DNA of 10,848 nt, taken from positions 1-10,848 of the forward strand of contig QMNH01000018.1 of assembly GCA_003647675.1 (NCBI GenBank). Direction: 5' to 3'. This document shows positions 1-7,313 of the stretch, piece after piece (position 1 is the stretch's first letter; every line of letters starts with the position of its first letter). The position numbers and the translations under genes were made by a program. The notes under the pieces were generated by a model that searched no databases, was not told the DNA's origin, and saw nothing but the letters and a program-made list of their open reading frames with translations. This DNA is from Candidatus Falkowiibacteriota bacterium. Its GTDB lineage: Bacteria; Patescibacteriota; Patescibacteriia; Patescibacteriales; UBA12075.

Positions 1-48
1 CTAATCGCAGTTTGAAACCGAATAAACAAAAAACCGAAGGGACAATTT

Positions 49-591
49 ATGGCAAAGACACAAAGTTTAGCTAAAGTTAGCGGTTCGCCTGTCGAGTTCG
101 ACTTGAAGGGCGAGCCGCTTTTGTTGTACCCAATGAGATTTCTCGATTGGGGCAGGGTCGAGCAATGGATGCGCGGCAGAGTTATCGCGGCAGGAAAAGA
201 AGCGACTGCCGATTGCAAAGGAACGATTGAGGCAGTCGAAACAATTCGAACGTCGTATTGGGTTGCGAATCGTATTTCAATTATGCAATGTTTTAGTAAT
301 GGATTGAGCAACGACCCCGAAAATCAAGCGGTTGCATTTTTAAGTACCGCAGAGGGTATGCTTCGAACGATACATATTTCTTTGAGAGATAAAGTAGTTT
401 CGCTCGAACAGCTTCAAGAAAAAATCGGTGGCGATATTGGACTGCTCGCGGAAATGTTTGCAATTATAATGAAATTAAGCTTTGTTGACGAGAACGACGA
501 GAACGACGAGAACGACGAGAACGACGACGACGAGACGACGGAAAAAAACGCGGTAGCGGCGACAGCAAAGAAGAAAAACGTAACGAAGTAG
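49..591 (+). CDS. Tail assembly chaperone, short (gpG-like) form
   Basis: A 180-residue protein immediately upstream of the tape measure gene, the usual place of the gpG/gpGT tail assembly chaperones, which coat the tape measure protein while the tail tube forms. The N-terminus (about residues 10-50) has the family look: a polar start, then LKGEPLLLYPMRF and a WGRVEQWMRGR helix. The rest is predicted helical, followed by an acidic low-complexity tail (DEN repeats, about residues 147-163) and a lysine-rich end. The start is supported by GAAGGGA at 36-42, seven bases before ATG. Near its 3' end it carries a slippery heptamer (543-549) that lets ribosomes move to the -1 frame and make the longer form. 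Assignment rests on position, frameshift architecture and general resemblance, not on an alignment. Confidence 0.75.
   Translation: MAKTQSLAKVSGSPVEFDLKGEPLLLYPMRFLDWGRVEQWMRGRVIAAGKEATADCKGTIEAVETIRTSYWVANRISIMQCFSNGLSNDPENQAVAFLSTAEGMLRTIHISLRDKVVSLEQLQEKIGGDIGLLAEMFAIIMKLSFVDENDENDENDENDDDETTEKNAVAATAKKKNVTK
487..522 (+). repeat. Four exact tandem copies of GACGAGAAC
   Basis: The 9-base unit is repeated exactly at 487-495, 496-504, 505-513 and 514-522, then decays into GAC/GAG codons. It encodes (Asp-Glu-Asn)4 followed by an Asp/Glu run, forming an acidic flexible linker just before the frameshift site. Copy number probably varies by slippage without breaking the frame. Confidence 0.95.
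543..549 (+). promoter_or_regulatory. Programmed -1 ribosomal frameshift site (A AAA AAC)
   Basis: The zero-frame codons here are GAA AAA AAC, so the heptamer A AAA AAC is in the correct X XXY YYZ register. A -1 slip re-pairs both tRNAs and continues from base 549 in a frame open to 839. G/GT chaperone genes of many tailed phages use such a site. No strong downstream hairpin or pseudoknot was found by eye, so stimulation may come from elsewhere. A second, weaker candidate (G AAA AAC, 573-579) lies in the same overlap. Confidence 0.75.
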
Positions 592-839
592 ATTTCGAGT
601 TATTGTTTACTCGATTGGGACGAGAGCCTTTTCAGTTCGCCCCGCAAGTTGTTGCCGAAATGACTATACCGCAAGCAATGGCAGTCTTGCGAGATATTGA
701 CGACGAAGAAAAAGACTCGAACGACTTAGCAGAGAGTCGCAGAGACGAACTTTATAAGGGGACAAAAACGGTCAAATTTGATAACGTAAACGAATTCTTG
801 GCTTGGAAGGTAAAAAACGATGGCGTTTCAACTAACTGA
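549..839 (+). CDS. Tail assembly chaperone, frameshift (gpT-like) extension
   Basis: This -1 frame region has no good start of its own: the first possible initiator (TTG at 603) lacks a ribosome binding site. It is therefore best read as the C-terminal part of a fusion starting at 49. Slipping at 543-549 would give 167 residues of the first frame plus 96 from this one, about 263 in all. Sequence upstream of the TTG also looks like real protein (NEVDFELLFTRLGREPF), continuing into a helical MTIPQAMAVLRDIDDEE segment, as expected of a gpT-like domain that binds tail tube subunits. The final 20 bases overlap the tape measure start, so the fusion terminates just inside the next gene. Confidence 0.7.
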   Translation, partial: RGSGDSKEEKRNEVDFELLFTRLGREPFQFAPQVVAEMTIPQAMAVLRDIDDEEKDSNDLAESRRDELYKGTKTVKFDNVNEFLAWKVKNDGVSTN

Positions 840-3183
840 AGGATATATTGACTTAACCGTTAAGTCAGACGCTTTCAAAAAAGCGATGTCGAAGGTAGAA
901 AAAACGCTTGAGAAGGTCGGCAAGACGATAGCAAAAGTAACTGGTCGTATAAATAAGTTGCAATTTGCAATGTCAACTATACGTGCACCTTTTGCGGTTG
1001 CGAGTGCGGCGTTTGGTCTTTTAACCAAAACGTTAAGCGCGGTCGGCAAGGCGTTTAGTTTTGTCGCGTCTATTATCAAAAAAGCCGCAGGTATTATAAT
1101 CAAAGCCATACGAGCGATTATTCGCAAAGTTAGCCACTTGATAAAACGATTGGCTCAACTTACAATCGTCTTGTCCGTAATAAGCTTGAGAGCGTTTTCT
1201 AATTTCGAAACAGCTATGCGCAAGGCAACTTCCGTTAGCGAAGCGACCGAAAAACAGTTTCGCGAAATGTCCGATATGGCAATCAGACAATCCGAACGAC
1301 TCAATTTCGCCGCAACTAAAACAGCGGAAGCGTTTTATTTCTTAGGCTCTGCTGGTCTTAGCGTTACCGATCAGATGGGCGCGTACATTCCCGTTGCAAC
1401 TCTGGCGAGAGCGGCGACTATGGAAATGGGAGCGACAGCCGAAATGGTTGTCGACACAATGAAGGGCTTTCGAATCGGCTTCGAGGAAACGACACGAGTA
1501 ACCGACGTTCTCGCAAAGGGTGTTACTTCCAGCAATATGAACTTCGAGCAGTTGGGACAAACGATGTCGATGATTTCGGGCGTTGCTGAAATGACTAACA
1601 ATTCGCTCGAAGAAACCGTTGCTCTTGTCGGTACGATGGCGAATGTCGGTATCAAGGGAACGCGAGCAGGGACAGCTTTACGCAGAGCGTTACTTAATAT
1701 CGCCGCTCCAATGTCGTCAATACGAAGCGAACTTAACAAGTGGGGTGTTGATGTCTACGACGCGGAAAGAAAAATGAAACCGTTTATTCAGATAGTCGGC
1801 GAGTTATCCGACGCGCTTAAAGACGCGACAGAAGAACAGCGCAATATGGCGTTCAAGACTCTTTTTGGAGCAAGAGCGATTGGCGGACAAATCGCTATAT
1901 TCAATCAAGGCAAGGTCGCGTTAGAAAAGTTTACCGAAGAACTTGAAAAGAGCGGCGGAACTGCGCAACAGATTGCAGATAAGCAGATGAAGTCTTTCGG
2001 CAATCAAGTCGGTATTGTTTGGCAAAAAATAAAGAATCTGTCGCGAACGATTGGCGAGGCTCTTGCACCGGGAGTCTTGAGACTTGTCAAGGCGGTCGGC
2101 GAAGTAGTTGAAGCATTGCAACGATTCAGCGGTAAGCATTTATTGACGATTCAAAAATGGGGCGAAATAACCGCCGTGATTATATTAGAATTAACTCGAA
2201 CACTTATAGATTTCGCTAAGTATATGAAAAGCGATTGGCCTGAAATATGGAAATGGGCTTCCAACTCAACTATTAGCTTGGTGAGTGCGCTTGCAACTGG
2301 CGTTTCCAGCGTTTTCAAAGAGTTATGGAAGAACTTTGAAGTGTATGCCGAAAAAGCTTTTATAAAAATTAGAACTTTGTTTGAGACGGTATTGGCAAAA
2401 TCGACGGACATTTTTAGCGAACGTGCCGAATTGCATTTGTCCAAGATTGGGGCTTATATTGACTATTTACTTCAAAAGTTCAAAATCTTAGGAATTGCGA
2501 TGGCTTGGGGGCCGATAGCCGGGCCGAAAGTGGCGGAAAAACTTGGCGGGCTGAATGAAAAAATCTACGAACAAAAACGTGCGAACATCGATAAGAAACT
2601 TAGCGAAATGGGACCGAGCGAATATAATCCTCTGGCACAAGAGGGCGACGTAAAAGGTGCGGCAGAAAAAGCTTTGATTGATTTGAAAAAGGCGTTCGAG
2701 ACAGTTAAAAAAACTTTTCCAAGTAAGATTAAAGATATATACAAAGACCATATAAAAGTCGTCGAAAGTACGATTGAGTCGATAAATAATAAGTATAAAG
2801 ACCTTGAAGCAGAAGCAGACGTGCGTTTTGAAATGGATTTGCCCGACGATATTGGACACGAAGCACCGCAAGACCGAGAGGGTCGCGGTCGTCGCGCTCG
2901 TCGTCGCAAAAAGAGGCCGCAATGGGGCGGGGTAAACTATGGCGGCGCGGGCGGATTTCAGAGCGGCAAGCAAGCTTGGAAAGGTTTAGCGTCAACTGTC
3001 GCTGGCGGTGGAGTTCAGCAGAATATACTTGCCGAGACTAAACAAGCAAGACACGACCGATTAAAAGCCGATAGAATGGCGCGTGCCGCAGAACAGAAGC
3101 AAAGAGCGTACGAGAGTCGTTCGCTAAGTGTGATGGAAAAAATTGTCGAGAAACAAGAAGCTGGCGGCTTTGGGAATTGGTAA
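820..3183 (+). CDS. Phage tail tape measure protein (TP901 family)
   Basis: A 787-residue protein that sets tail length and is packed inside the tail tube. Residues about 125-380 match the TP901/PhageMin_Tail core: an FETAMRKATSVSEATEKQF segment, a FLGSAGLSVTDQ segment, alanine-rich helices (LARAATMEMGATAEMVVDTMKGF), and NMNFEQLGQTMSMISGVAEM followed by GIKGTRAGTALRRALLNIA. The N-terminus is a basic coiled helix, and residues about 50-125 form hydrophobic or amphipathic helices, as do residues about 425-540. The C-terminal part holds an arginine/lysine cluster (residues 688-700) and glycine-rich stretches. By the usual rule of about 0.15 nm per residue, the tail would be near 118 nm, an inference. 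ATG 820 follows GGAAGG (805-810) and overlaps the chaperone extension by 20 bases. Whether the virion is a siphovirus or myovirus cannot be told here. Confidence 0.93.
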   Translation: MAFQLTEGYIDLTVKSDAFKKAMSKVEKTLEKVGKTIAKVTGRINKLQFAMSTIRAPFAVASAAFGLLTKTLSAVGKAFSFVASIIKKAAGIIIKAIRAIIRKVSHLIKRLAQLTIVLSVISLRAFSNFETAMRKATSVSEATEKQFREMSDMAIRQSERLNFAATKTAEAFYFLGSAGLSVTDQMGAYIPVATLARAATMEMGATAEMVVDTMKGFRIGFEETTRVTDVLAKGVTSSNMNFEQLGQTMSMISGVAEMTNNSLEETVALVGTMANVGIKGTRAGTALRRALLNIAAPMSSIRSELNKWGVDVYDAERKMKPFIQIVGELSDALKDATEEQRNMAFKTLFGARAIGGQIAIFNQGKVALEKFTEELEKSGGTAQQIADKQMKSFGNQVGIVWQKIKNLSRTIGEALAPGVLRLVKAVGEVVEALQRFSGKHLLTIQKWGEITAVIILELTRTLIDFAKYMKSDWPEIWKWASNSTISLVSALATGVSSVFKELWKNFEVYAEKAFIKIRTLFETVLAKSTDIFSERAELHLSKIGAYIDYLLQKFKILGIAMAWGPIAGPKVAEKLGGLNEKIYEQKRANIDKKLSEMGPSEYNPLAQEGDVKGAAEKALIDLKKAFETVKKTFPSKIKDIYKDHIKVVESTIESINNKYKDLEAEADVRFEMDLPDDIGHEAPQDREGRGRRARRRKKRPQWGGVNYGGAGGFQSGKQAWKGLASTVAGGGVQQNILAETKQARHDRLKADRMARAAEQKQRAYESRSLSVMEKIVEKQEAGGFGNW

Positions 3184-3197
3184 AAAGGATTTGAAAA

Positions 3198-4076
3198 ATG
3201 GGCGTAATAGTTCATAGAAACACAAACGAAATTACTGTCGCATATAAAGAAATGGGCGACTCGCCGCGAGAGTATGTTCGCTCCGGCGCAAACGGGGCAG
3301 TTCGCGACTTAGAGTGCGCTTGGAGCGACCGCTTTACTTTAGCCAAAGAAATGACGGGTTATTATACGCAATCAATCAGCGTTGTCGATACGGTCGTTAA
3401 TATCTACGAGCCGCACCATTACCCGCATACGTCTTTGCAAAAGCTTTACGCGAAAGAAGCTAACATTAGTGGTATTGGGAAAATGATAGGCGACGATGAT
3501 TTCTCAACACAGGCGGTCGCGAAATACACTTACGCCAAAGTTAGTGTTAATTACGAGACGGCGAGCGAATACGGCGGGACAGAGGTCGAGGACGCGCTTG
3601 TAACGGAATCGCTTGAACCGGCGAGCGAGTTTTTAACAATGCAAACAGATAATCTTGGTTTTTCAGACGGTCGCGCACTTGGAGCGGGCGAAGCACCGGG
3701 CAAGATTGTTAGAATGATGGATTGGGTCTATACTGTTCACAAATTAACAAAGATACCGAACGGACTTTTAAGTTTGCCCGGTACTGTCAACGATAGAAGA
3801 ATGTATGCGAGAACACTTGATTTATATTTTCCGACAGGAACACTTTTATTCGGCAATCCAAGTTTGTCAAGAGACATTACAGCAGAGGGCGCGGAAGCGT
3901 GGAGCGTTACGGTAAGAATGAGTTATCGACCGACAGGCTGGAATTTTTTCCCGCGAATCGTTACCGCTGGCGGCGATATAAGTTGGCAACGATTATATCC
4001 CGTAACAAACAGCGTCGTTGTCGGCGGCGCAATCAATTTTTATCCATTAGCCGATTTTAGTTCGGTTATACTTTAA
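3198..4076 (+). CDS. Putative phage tail protein downstream of tape measure
   Basis: A 292-residue soluble protein with no signal peptide or membrane segment. It starts 14 bases after the tape measure stop, with AAAGGA (3184-3189) ahead of ATG. The position is that of distal tail or baseplate proteins. The sequence is beta-rich; the second half holds LDLYFPTGTLLFGNPS and, near residue 235, WSVTVRMSYRPTGWNFF, a strand-rich segment resembling phage tail proteins in which a tyrosine-arginine-proline-glycine-tryptophan turn precedes the C-terminus. I do not recognise a named family. A structural role at the tail tip is inferred from gene order, and a minor head-tail role cannot be excluded. Confidence 0.6.
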   Translation: MGVIVHRNTNEITVAYKEMGDSPREYVRSGANGAVRDLECAWSDRFTLAKEMTGYYTQSISVVDTVVNIYEPHHYPHTSLQKLYAKEANISGIGKMIGDDDFSTQAVAKYTYAKVSVNYETASEYGGTEVEDALVTESLEPASEFLTMQTDNLGFSDGRALGAGEAPGKIVRMMDWVYTVHKLTKIPNGLLSLPGTVNDRRMYARTLDLYFPTGTLLFGNPSLSRDITAEGAEAWSVTVRMSYRPTGWNFFPRIVTAGGDISWQRLYPVTNSVVVGGAINFYPLADFSSVIL

Positions 4077-4086
4077 GGGCGGAACA

Positions 4087-4500
4087 ATGCACCCGTTAGA
4101 CTTACGAGACAACAAAAAAAAGGGACAGCAGTTTTCACACCAAGAAGCGAACGCGCTTATTCGCGGTATCAAGACTCTATGGAAATCTGCTGTATCAAAC
4201 GGAATTATTGACGCGTCTGGAATAAGCACGAGAAATAAAAACTCGACATCAGGGGATATTCACAAGGCGTTCGTAAGAACTGCGCCCGGCGAAACAGCAA
4301 TTCTCGATTGTTACTTAGATACAAACACGACGGGCGAAGAAATAGTCGTTACTTGTGAAATACTCGACGAAACTGCTTTGAACTCTGTCGTGCCGCGATT
4401 AGAAGTCGGCAAGTTGCTTTATATAACGTATGATGGACAGAACAGCGTTTGGCGACCGTTGTTTCCATTTCAAGGAAGTAAGGATTGCGAGTCTCTTTGA
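4087..4500 (+). CDS. Putative tail or tail-tip structural protein, unknown family
   Basis: A 137-residue protein lying between two probable tail proteins. The N-terminus is basic and helical (FSHQEANALIRGIKTLWKSA), a pattern seen at the start of small phage structural proteins where a helix is followed by a short glycine turn (GIIDASGIS). From about residue 60 the protein becomes beta-rich (GETAILDCYLDTNTTGEEIVV, then LYITYDGQNSVWRPLFPF). ATG 4087 is preceded by a weak AAGGGCGGA-like ribosome binding site at 4075-4083. The stop TGA overlaps the next ATG by one base (TGATG), so the following gene is probably translated by reinitiation. Function is inferred only from context. Confidence 0.55.
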   Translation: MHPLDLRDNKKKGQQFSHQEANALIRGIKTLWKSAVSNGIIDASGISTRNKNSTSGDIHKAFVRTAPGETAILDCYLDTNTTGEEIVVTCEILDETALNSVVPRLEVGKLLYITYDGQNSVWRPLFPFQGSKDCESL

Positions 4501-6095
4501 TGGTTAAAGTTGGGTATAATCAATCTCAATTAGTGCTTATCACGGACGGCGGCAAGGTTTGCGTTGGTTGCTGTTGTAGTACAATCAACACAATTTCTGC
4601 GGGCAGTTACGGCGACCCCGAATTGTGTATTCTTGTTAGCGGAACGGGTACGTCTTACGACGGCGAGTATGTGCAATTATGGTGGGACGACACAAAGGGT
4701 TATTATACAAAAACTCCCCACGATTTTACTATTCGACGGGGCGGGAGCGATATTGATATTCGAATGGACGTTGCGTTCCCATTGCCGGGTATCGACGAGC
4801 AATGGAAAGAAGAAGCAGAATGTTTTCCCGACCACGTTAGGAACGAAACGCCCGAACTTGAGTGGGGATACGATACGGGGGGAACTCGAACGTGGCAGAT
4901 TTTGCCTCTCGCAAACGGCAATGTTGTGGTTTGCGGAAATAGAAGCGGTAGCAAGTCTGTTTGGTGCTTAGACAAAGATGGCGTATTGCAATGGGATTAT
5001 GATACAGGAAGTAGCACTTATGCCGCTACGCAACTTTCAACGGGCGATATTGTTATCGTTGGGACTAATAGTAGTTCGAAATCTGTTTGGTGTTTGAACA
5101 CAAGCGGCGTATTGCAATGGGACTACAACGCGGGCGGCACCAGCTTGGTAGCGATAGATAAAGACGATAGCGACAACGTAGTTGTTACTGGTTGGGGTGC
5201 TGGCTCAAAATCTGTTTGGAGTTTAGATTCAGATGGGAATCTCAATTGGGATTGGTGGTCGGGAGCGCAAGACACGTTGCAACTAATGTATGATGTTGTT
5301 ATAAATACTGCGGGTGATGCGATTGTTGTTGGTCGACAAACTGTAAGTGGTCTATATGTTTGTTGGAGTATTGATAATACCGGAAGCACAAATTGGAGTT
5401 ATGCTGGCGGCGGTATAGGGCAAGCCTATTGTGTTACATTGGATAGCAACGAAAGACCTATTTTTGGGTCGTCTGATTATAGCGACAACGTTTTTTGTTT
5501 AACTACTGCGGGAGTGTTGACGTGGTCTTATAGAACCGGCCCTGCGATAACAGTATATGACATTGCGATAGACAGCGAAGATAATGTGATTGTTGTGGGA
5601 CAGGAAGATTCGAACGACTATAATCTTTGGAGTTTAGATTCAAATGGGAATCTCAATTGGAGACGACAGGCGATATCAAGCAATTCGCTTCTTACTGTGC
5701 TTGTCAATACTGCTGATAATACTATTTATGTTCCCGGTTATTCAGACGACTTAGCGAAATACAGTCAAGATGGCGAGTTATTATGGACGATAACAGATTG
5801 CAGACCGTGGGGTATATGCTTTAATATGGGTGCCTTGTATGTGTCCGGGGAAGATAACGGAGACTATAATATTTGGAAATATCCAACTGCAAGCTTTGTC
5901 GTTGTTGCTTTTAACCCTGCTAATTATTGGGCTAATGCCACAGAGTACGAGGCGTTTGACATCGAGTTGAATAATCATACAATGATTGTGCATACCGATA
6001 TGGATTATCGTTGCATAGCTGAGCATACTTCCGCGTCGAATAATCAACCCGGCTTTGGTGTTGATTGGCAAGATTATTGGAAGCGGTTAGATTGA
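4500..6095 (+). CDS. Beta-propeller tail protein with carbohydrate-binding-like C-terminus; candidate receptor-binding protein
   Basis: A 531-residue protein from ATG 4500. An upstream in-frame TTG at 4485 is less likely, since AAGGA abuts it and the TGATG junction favours reinitiation. The N-terminal 115 residues include a cysteine cluster (CVGCCC, residues 21-26) and beta-rich sequence that may dock to the tail. From about 118 to 470 there are at least seven repeats of the form SVWxLDxDGxLxWxYxTG, spaced about 42-49 residues (for example near residues 153, 195, 238, 287, 330, 375 and 420). These are typical of PQQ/WD40-like propeller blades, and an orphan LEWGYDTGG strand at the start could close the ring. 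The last 61 residues (471-531) contain YRCIAEHTSASNNQPG and a W...YW end, like CBM5/12-type modules of phage tail proteins. Glycan or surface binding is inferred. No catalytic motif is seen. Confidence 0.72.
   Translation: MVKVGYNQSQLVLITDGGKVCVGCCCSTINTISAGSYGDPELCILVSGTGTSYDGEYVQLWWDDTKGYYTKTPHDFTIRRGGSDIDIRMDVAFPLPGIDEQWKEEAECFPDHVRNETPELEWGYDTGGTRTWQILPLANGNVVVCGNRSGSKSVWCLDKDGVLQWDYDTGSSTYAATQLSTGDIVIVGTNSSSKSVWCLNTSGVLQWDYNAGGTSLVAIDKDDSDNVVVTGWGAGSKSVWSLDSDGNLNWDWWSGAQDTLQLMYDVVINTAGDAIVVGRQTVSGLYVCWSIDNTGSTNWSYAGGGIGQAYCVTLDSNERPIFGSSDYSDNVFCLTTAGVLTWSYRTGPAITVYDIAIDSEDNVIVVGQEDSNDYNLWSLDSNGNLNWRRQAISSNSLLTVLVNTADNTIYVPGYSDDLAKYSQDGELLWTITDCRPWGICFNMGALYVSGEDNGDYNIWKYPTASFVVVAFNPANYWANATEYEAFDIELNNHTMIVHTDMDYRCIAEHTSASNNQPGFGVDWQDYWKRLD
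5215..5249 (+). repeat. Near-identical DNA repeat within propeller gene (partner 5626-5660)
   Basis: The 35 bases here and at 5626-5660 differ at one position only (G/A). They encode the blade segments LDSDGNLNW and LDSNGNLNW. Other blades share shorter stretches, such as GGCGTATTGCAATGGGA in blades 1 and 2 (5106-5122 for the second copy). Identity at DNA level in blades three apart suggests recent internal duplication or gene conversion. Confidence 0.85.
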
Positions 6096-6448
6096 TGGGC
6101 TGTTGTGGCAAAACTAAAAATATCGTAAAAGGTTTGAGCGGAGTTGCAATTGAAAAATTAACGAGACTTAAAATTGCAAGTTATGAGTTCACGAACGACA
6201 GAATCAGAACGTGTCATAAATGCGACGAGCAGACTTGGCTTACAAAAATTGAATACTTGACTTGGCTATTCGATAACGGAATTAAGATTCTGAGAAACTG
6301 GTCGCAGTTGGAAACTTTGCCGAAGCTTTCGAAAAAAGAGCAGAGAAAAAATTGCGGGCTATACTGTCGAATTTGCAAGTGCTTCATACCGGGCAAGGCA
6401 CGAATCGATAACGAGAAATGCCCGTTAGATAAATGGGAAGGAGTTTGA
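6095..6448 (+). CDS. Small cysteine-cluster (probably zinc-binding) phage protein
   Basis: A 117-residue protein beginning MGCCGKTKN. ATG 6095 is joined to the preceding stop as TGATG, suggesting coupled translation; the longer reading upstream has no ribosome binding site. Cysteines are at residues 3, 4, 40, 43, 87, 91, 94, 96 and 109, in the order CC, CxxC, CxxxCxxCxC and a late CP before a tryptophan. This layout (RxxTCxxC...TW, later CRICKCFIPGKAR and CPxxxW) is recognisable in small phage proteins encoded between tail and lysis genes. Zinc binding is inferred from the paired cysteines. No DNA-binding or enzymatic motif is evident. The role is unknown. Confidence 0.65.
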   Translation: MGCCGKTKNIVKGLSGVAIEKLTRLKIASYEFTNDRIRTCHKCDEQTWLTKIEYLTWLFDNGIKILRNWSQLETLPKLSKKEQRKNCGLYCRICKCFIPGKARIDNEKCPLDKWEGV

Positions 6449-6449
6449 T

Positions 6450-6710
6450 ATGCGACATATAATTTTGATTACGTTAGCGGTCTTGGCTGTGGCGTTCGCT
6501 GGTTGCGCAAACGTTCGGTTAAAGACTGTCGACGAAAACGGCAATCCCGTCGAAGCTGAATATACTCGTTGGTGGAATCAAGAACTCGAAGGGTTATCTC
6601 TTGAGAGTCCGTCGGGTTGGAAAGTAAAATTGGAGCGGCAGAAATCAGAACTCGAATTGGCGTTCGGCTTTGGTGCGGCAAGTGTTAAAGTCGGGGGCGA
6701 CGACGAATGA
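6450..6710 (+). CDS. Small phage-encoded lipoprotein
   Basis: An 86-residue protein with a short basic start (MRH), a hydrophobic core of about 13 residues, and a lipobox-like FAGC, so Cys19 would be lipidated after signal peptidase II cleavage. The mature part of 68 residues is charged and contains VDENGNPVEAEYTRWWNQE. AAGGAG (6438-6443), six bases before ATG, is the best Shine-Dalgarno match in the left module. It lies between the cysteine-cluster protein and a DUF1353-like gene at the end of the late run. An outer-membrane spanin subunit or superinfection exclusion lipoprotein is possible. There is no proline-rich segment as in Rz1, and no partner i-spanin is seen, so I do not assign a function. 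Confidence 0.7.
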   Translation: MRHIILITLAVLAVAFAGCANVRLKTVDENGNPVEAEYTRWWNQELEGLSLESPSGWKVKLERQKSELELAFGFGAASVKVGGDDE

Positions 6711-7138
6711 AATATCGAGAGATTGCAAATTACAAATATCAGCTAATGGAAGAATTGACTTATCCAGTATCTTGGCCCGACAGTTTGAATCCGAGCGACG
6801 ACGATTTTGTTTTCGTCAAAGACGGCAAGTTGATACTTCGAGAGCATTACGCTTGGGACGGTTCGACCGTACCCGCAAAAGGATTGTTCGCCGTCGTCGG
6901 CTGGAATGCCGATAAGTTCTGCAACAAGGCGAGCGTGATACACGACGCGCTTTATCAGCTTATGCGAGCGGGACGACTCGACCGAAATCATAAGAACTTC
7001 GCCGACCGACTTTACCGAAGCTTATGTATCAGCGGCGGAATGTCTCGTTGGCAAGCAGACTTGAGATTTTGGGCTTTGCAGAAGTTCGGGTCGTTAAAGT
7101 ATCAAGCCTTAACGCCGAAGATTCTCGAAATGCGATAA
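6707..7138 (+). CDS. DUF1353-like phage protein
   Basis: A 143-residue protein whose ATG overlaps the lipoprotein stop (ATGA), implying coupled translation. The centre has the layout expected for DUF1353: a strand-rich start, AWDGSTVP (residues 49-56, equivalent to the family's DGAS-P element), then a conserved ASVIHDALY (His79-Asp80), followed by helices rich in Arg and aromatic residues (NFADRLYRSL, RWQADLRFWAL). The HD and upstream Asp could bind a metal, but catalysis has not been shown from sequence. Such proteins often lie near tail or lysis genes in phages. It is the last gene before a terminator 2 bases downstream of its stop. Confidence 0.65.
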   Translation: MKYREIANYKYQLMEELTYPVSWPDSLNPSDDDFVFVKDGKLILREHYAWDGSTVPAKGLFAVVGWNADKFCNKASVIHDALYQLMRAGRLDRNHKNFADRLYRSLCISGGMSRWQADLRFWALQKFGSLKYQALTPKILEMR

Positions 7139-7140
7139 TC

Positions 7141-7179
7141 AAAAAAGCTGTTAGCTTTGCCGAGAGTTTCAGCTTTTTT
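7141..7179 (+). terminator. Intrinsic terminator ending the tail/late gene run
   Basis: A perfect 10-base inverted repeat, AAAAAAGCTG (7141-7150) and CAGCTTTTTT (7170-7179), with a 19-base loop that begins two bases after the last stop codon. The A-tract and T-tract make it usable on both strands. An alternative smaller hairpin (AAAGCT, gtt, AGCTTT) overlaps it. Only four GC pairs strengthen the stem. Confidence 0.75.
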
Positions 7180-7204
7180 CATGGACGGTTTGTTTATTCG
7201 ATTT

Positions 7205-7243
7205 GAGCGGTTCGACGGCGCACGGAAGCAAAGTCGACCGCTC
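7205..7243 (+). other. Hairpin, 11 bp with one bulged T
   Basis: GAGCGGTTCGAC (7205-7216) pairs with GTCGACCGCTC (7233-7243), leaving one T unpaired. The loop is 16 bases. It is GC-rich but not followed by a T run, so it is more likely RNA structure or a protein site than a terminator. Confidence 0.5.
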
Positions 7244-7313
7244 GACTATTACGCGTCGCTGGTCGTACGCTGTCAAGCGAACGCGCCGTATCGCGACGAT
7301 TATATCACGACAA

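Noticed and set aside
573..579. Second frameshift heptamer G AAA AAC
   Set aside because: P-site re-pairing from AAA to GAA is poor; the upstream A AAA AAC fits the classical rule better. It could contribute slightly.
603..839. Independent gene starting at TTG 603
   Set aside because: No ribosome binding site, and gpT-like sequence continues upstream of the TTG to the slippery site.
2488..2973. 161-codon open frame on the minus strand
   Set aside because: Antisense to the tape measure gene; cysteine/phenylalanine-rich composition of a shadow frame, with no recognised domain.
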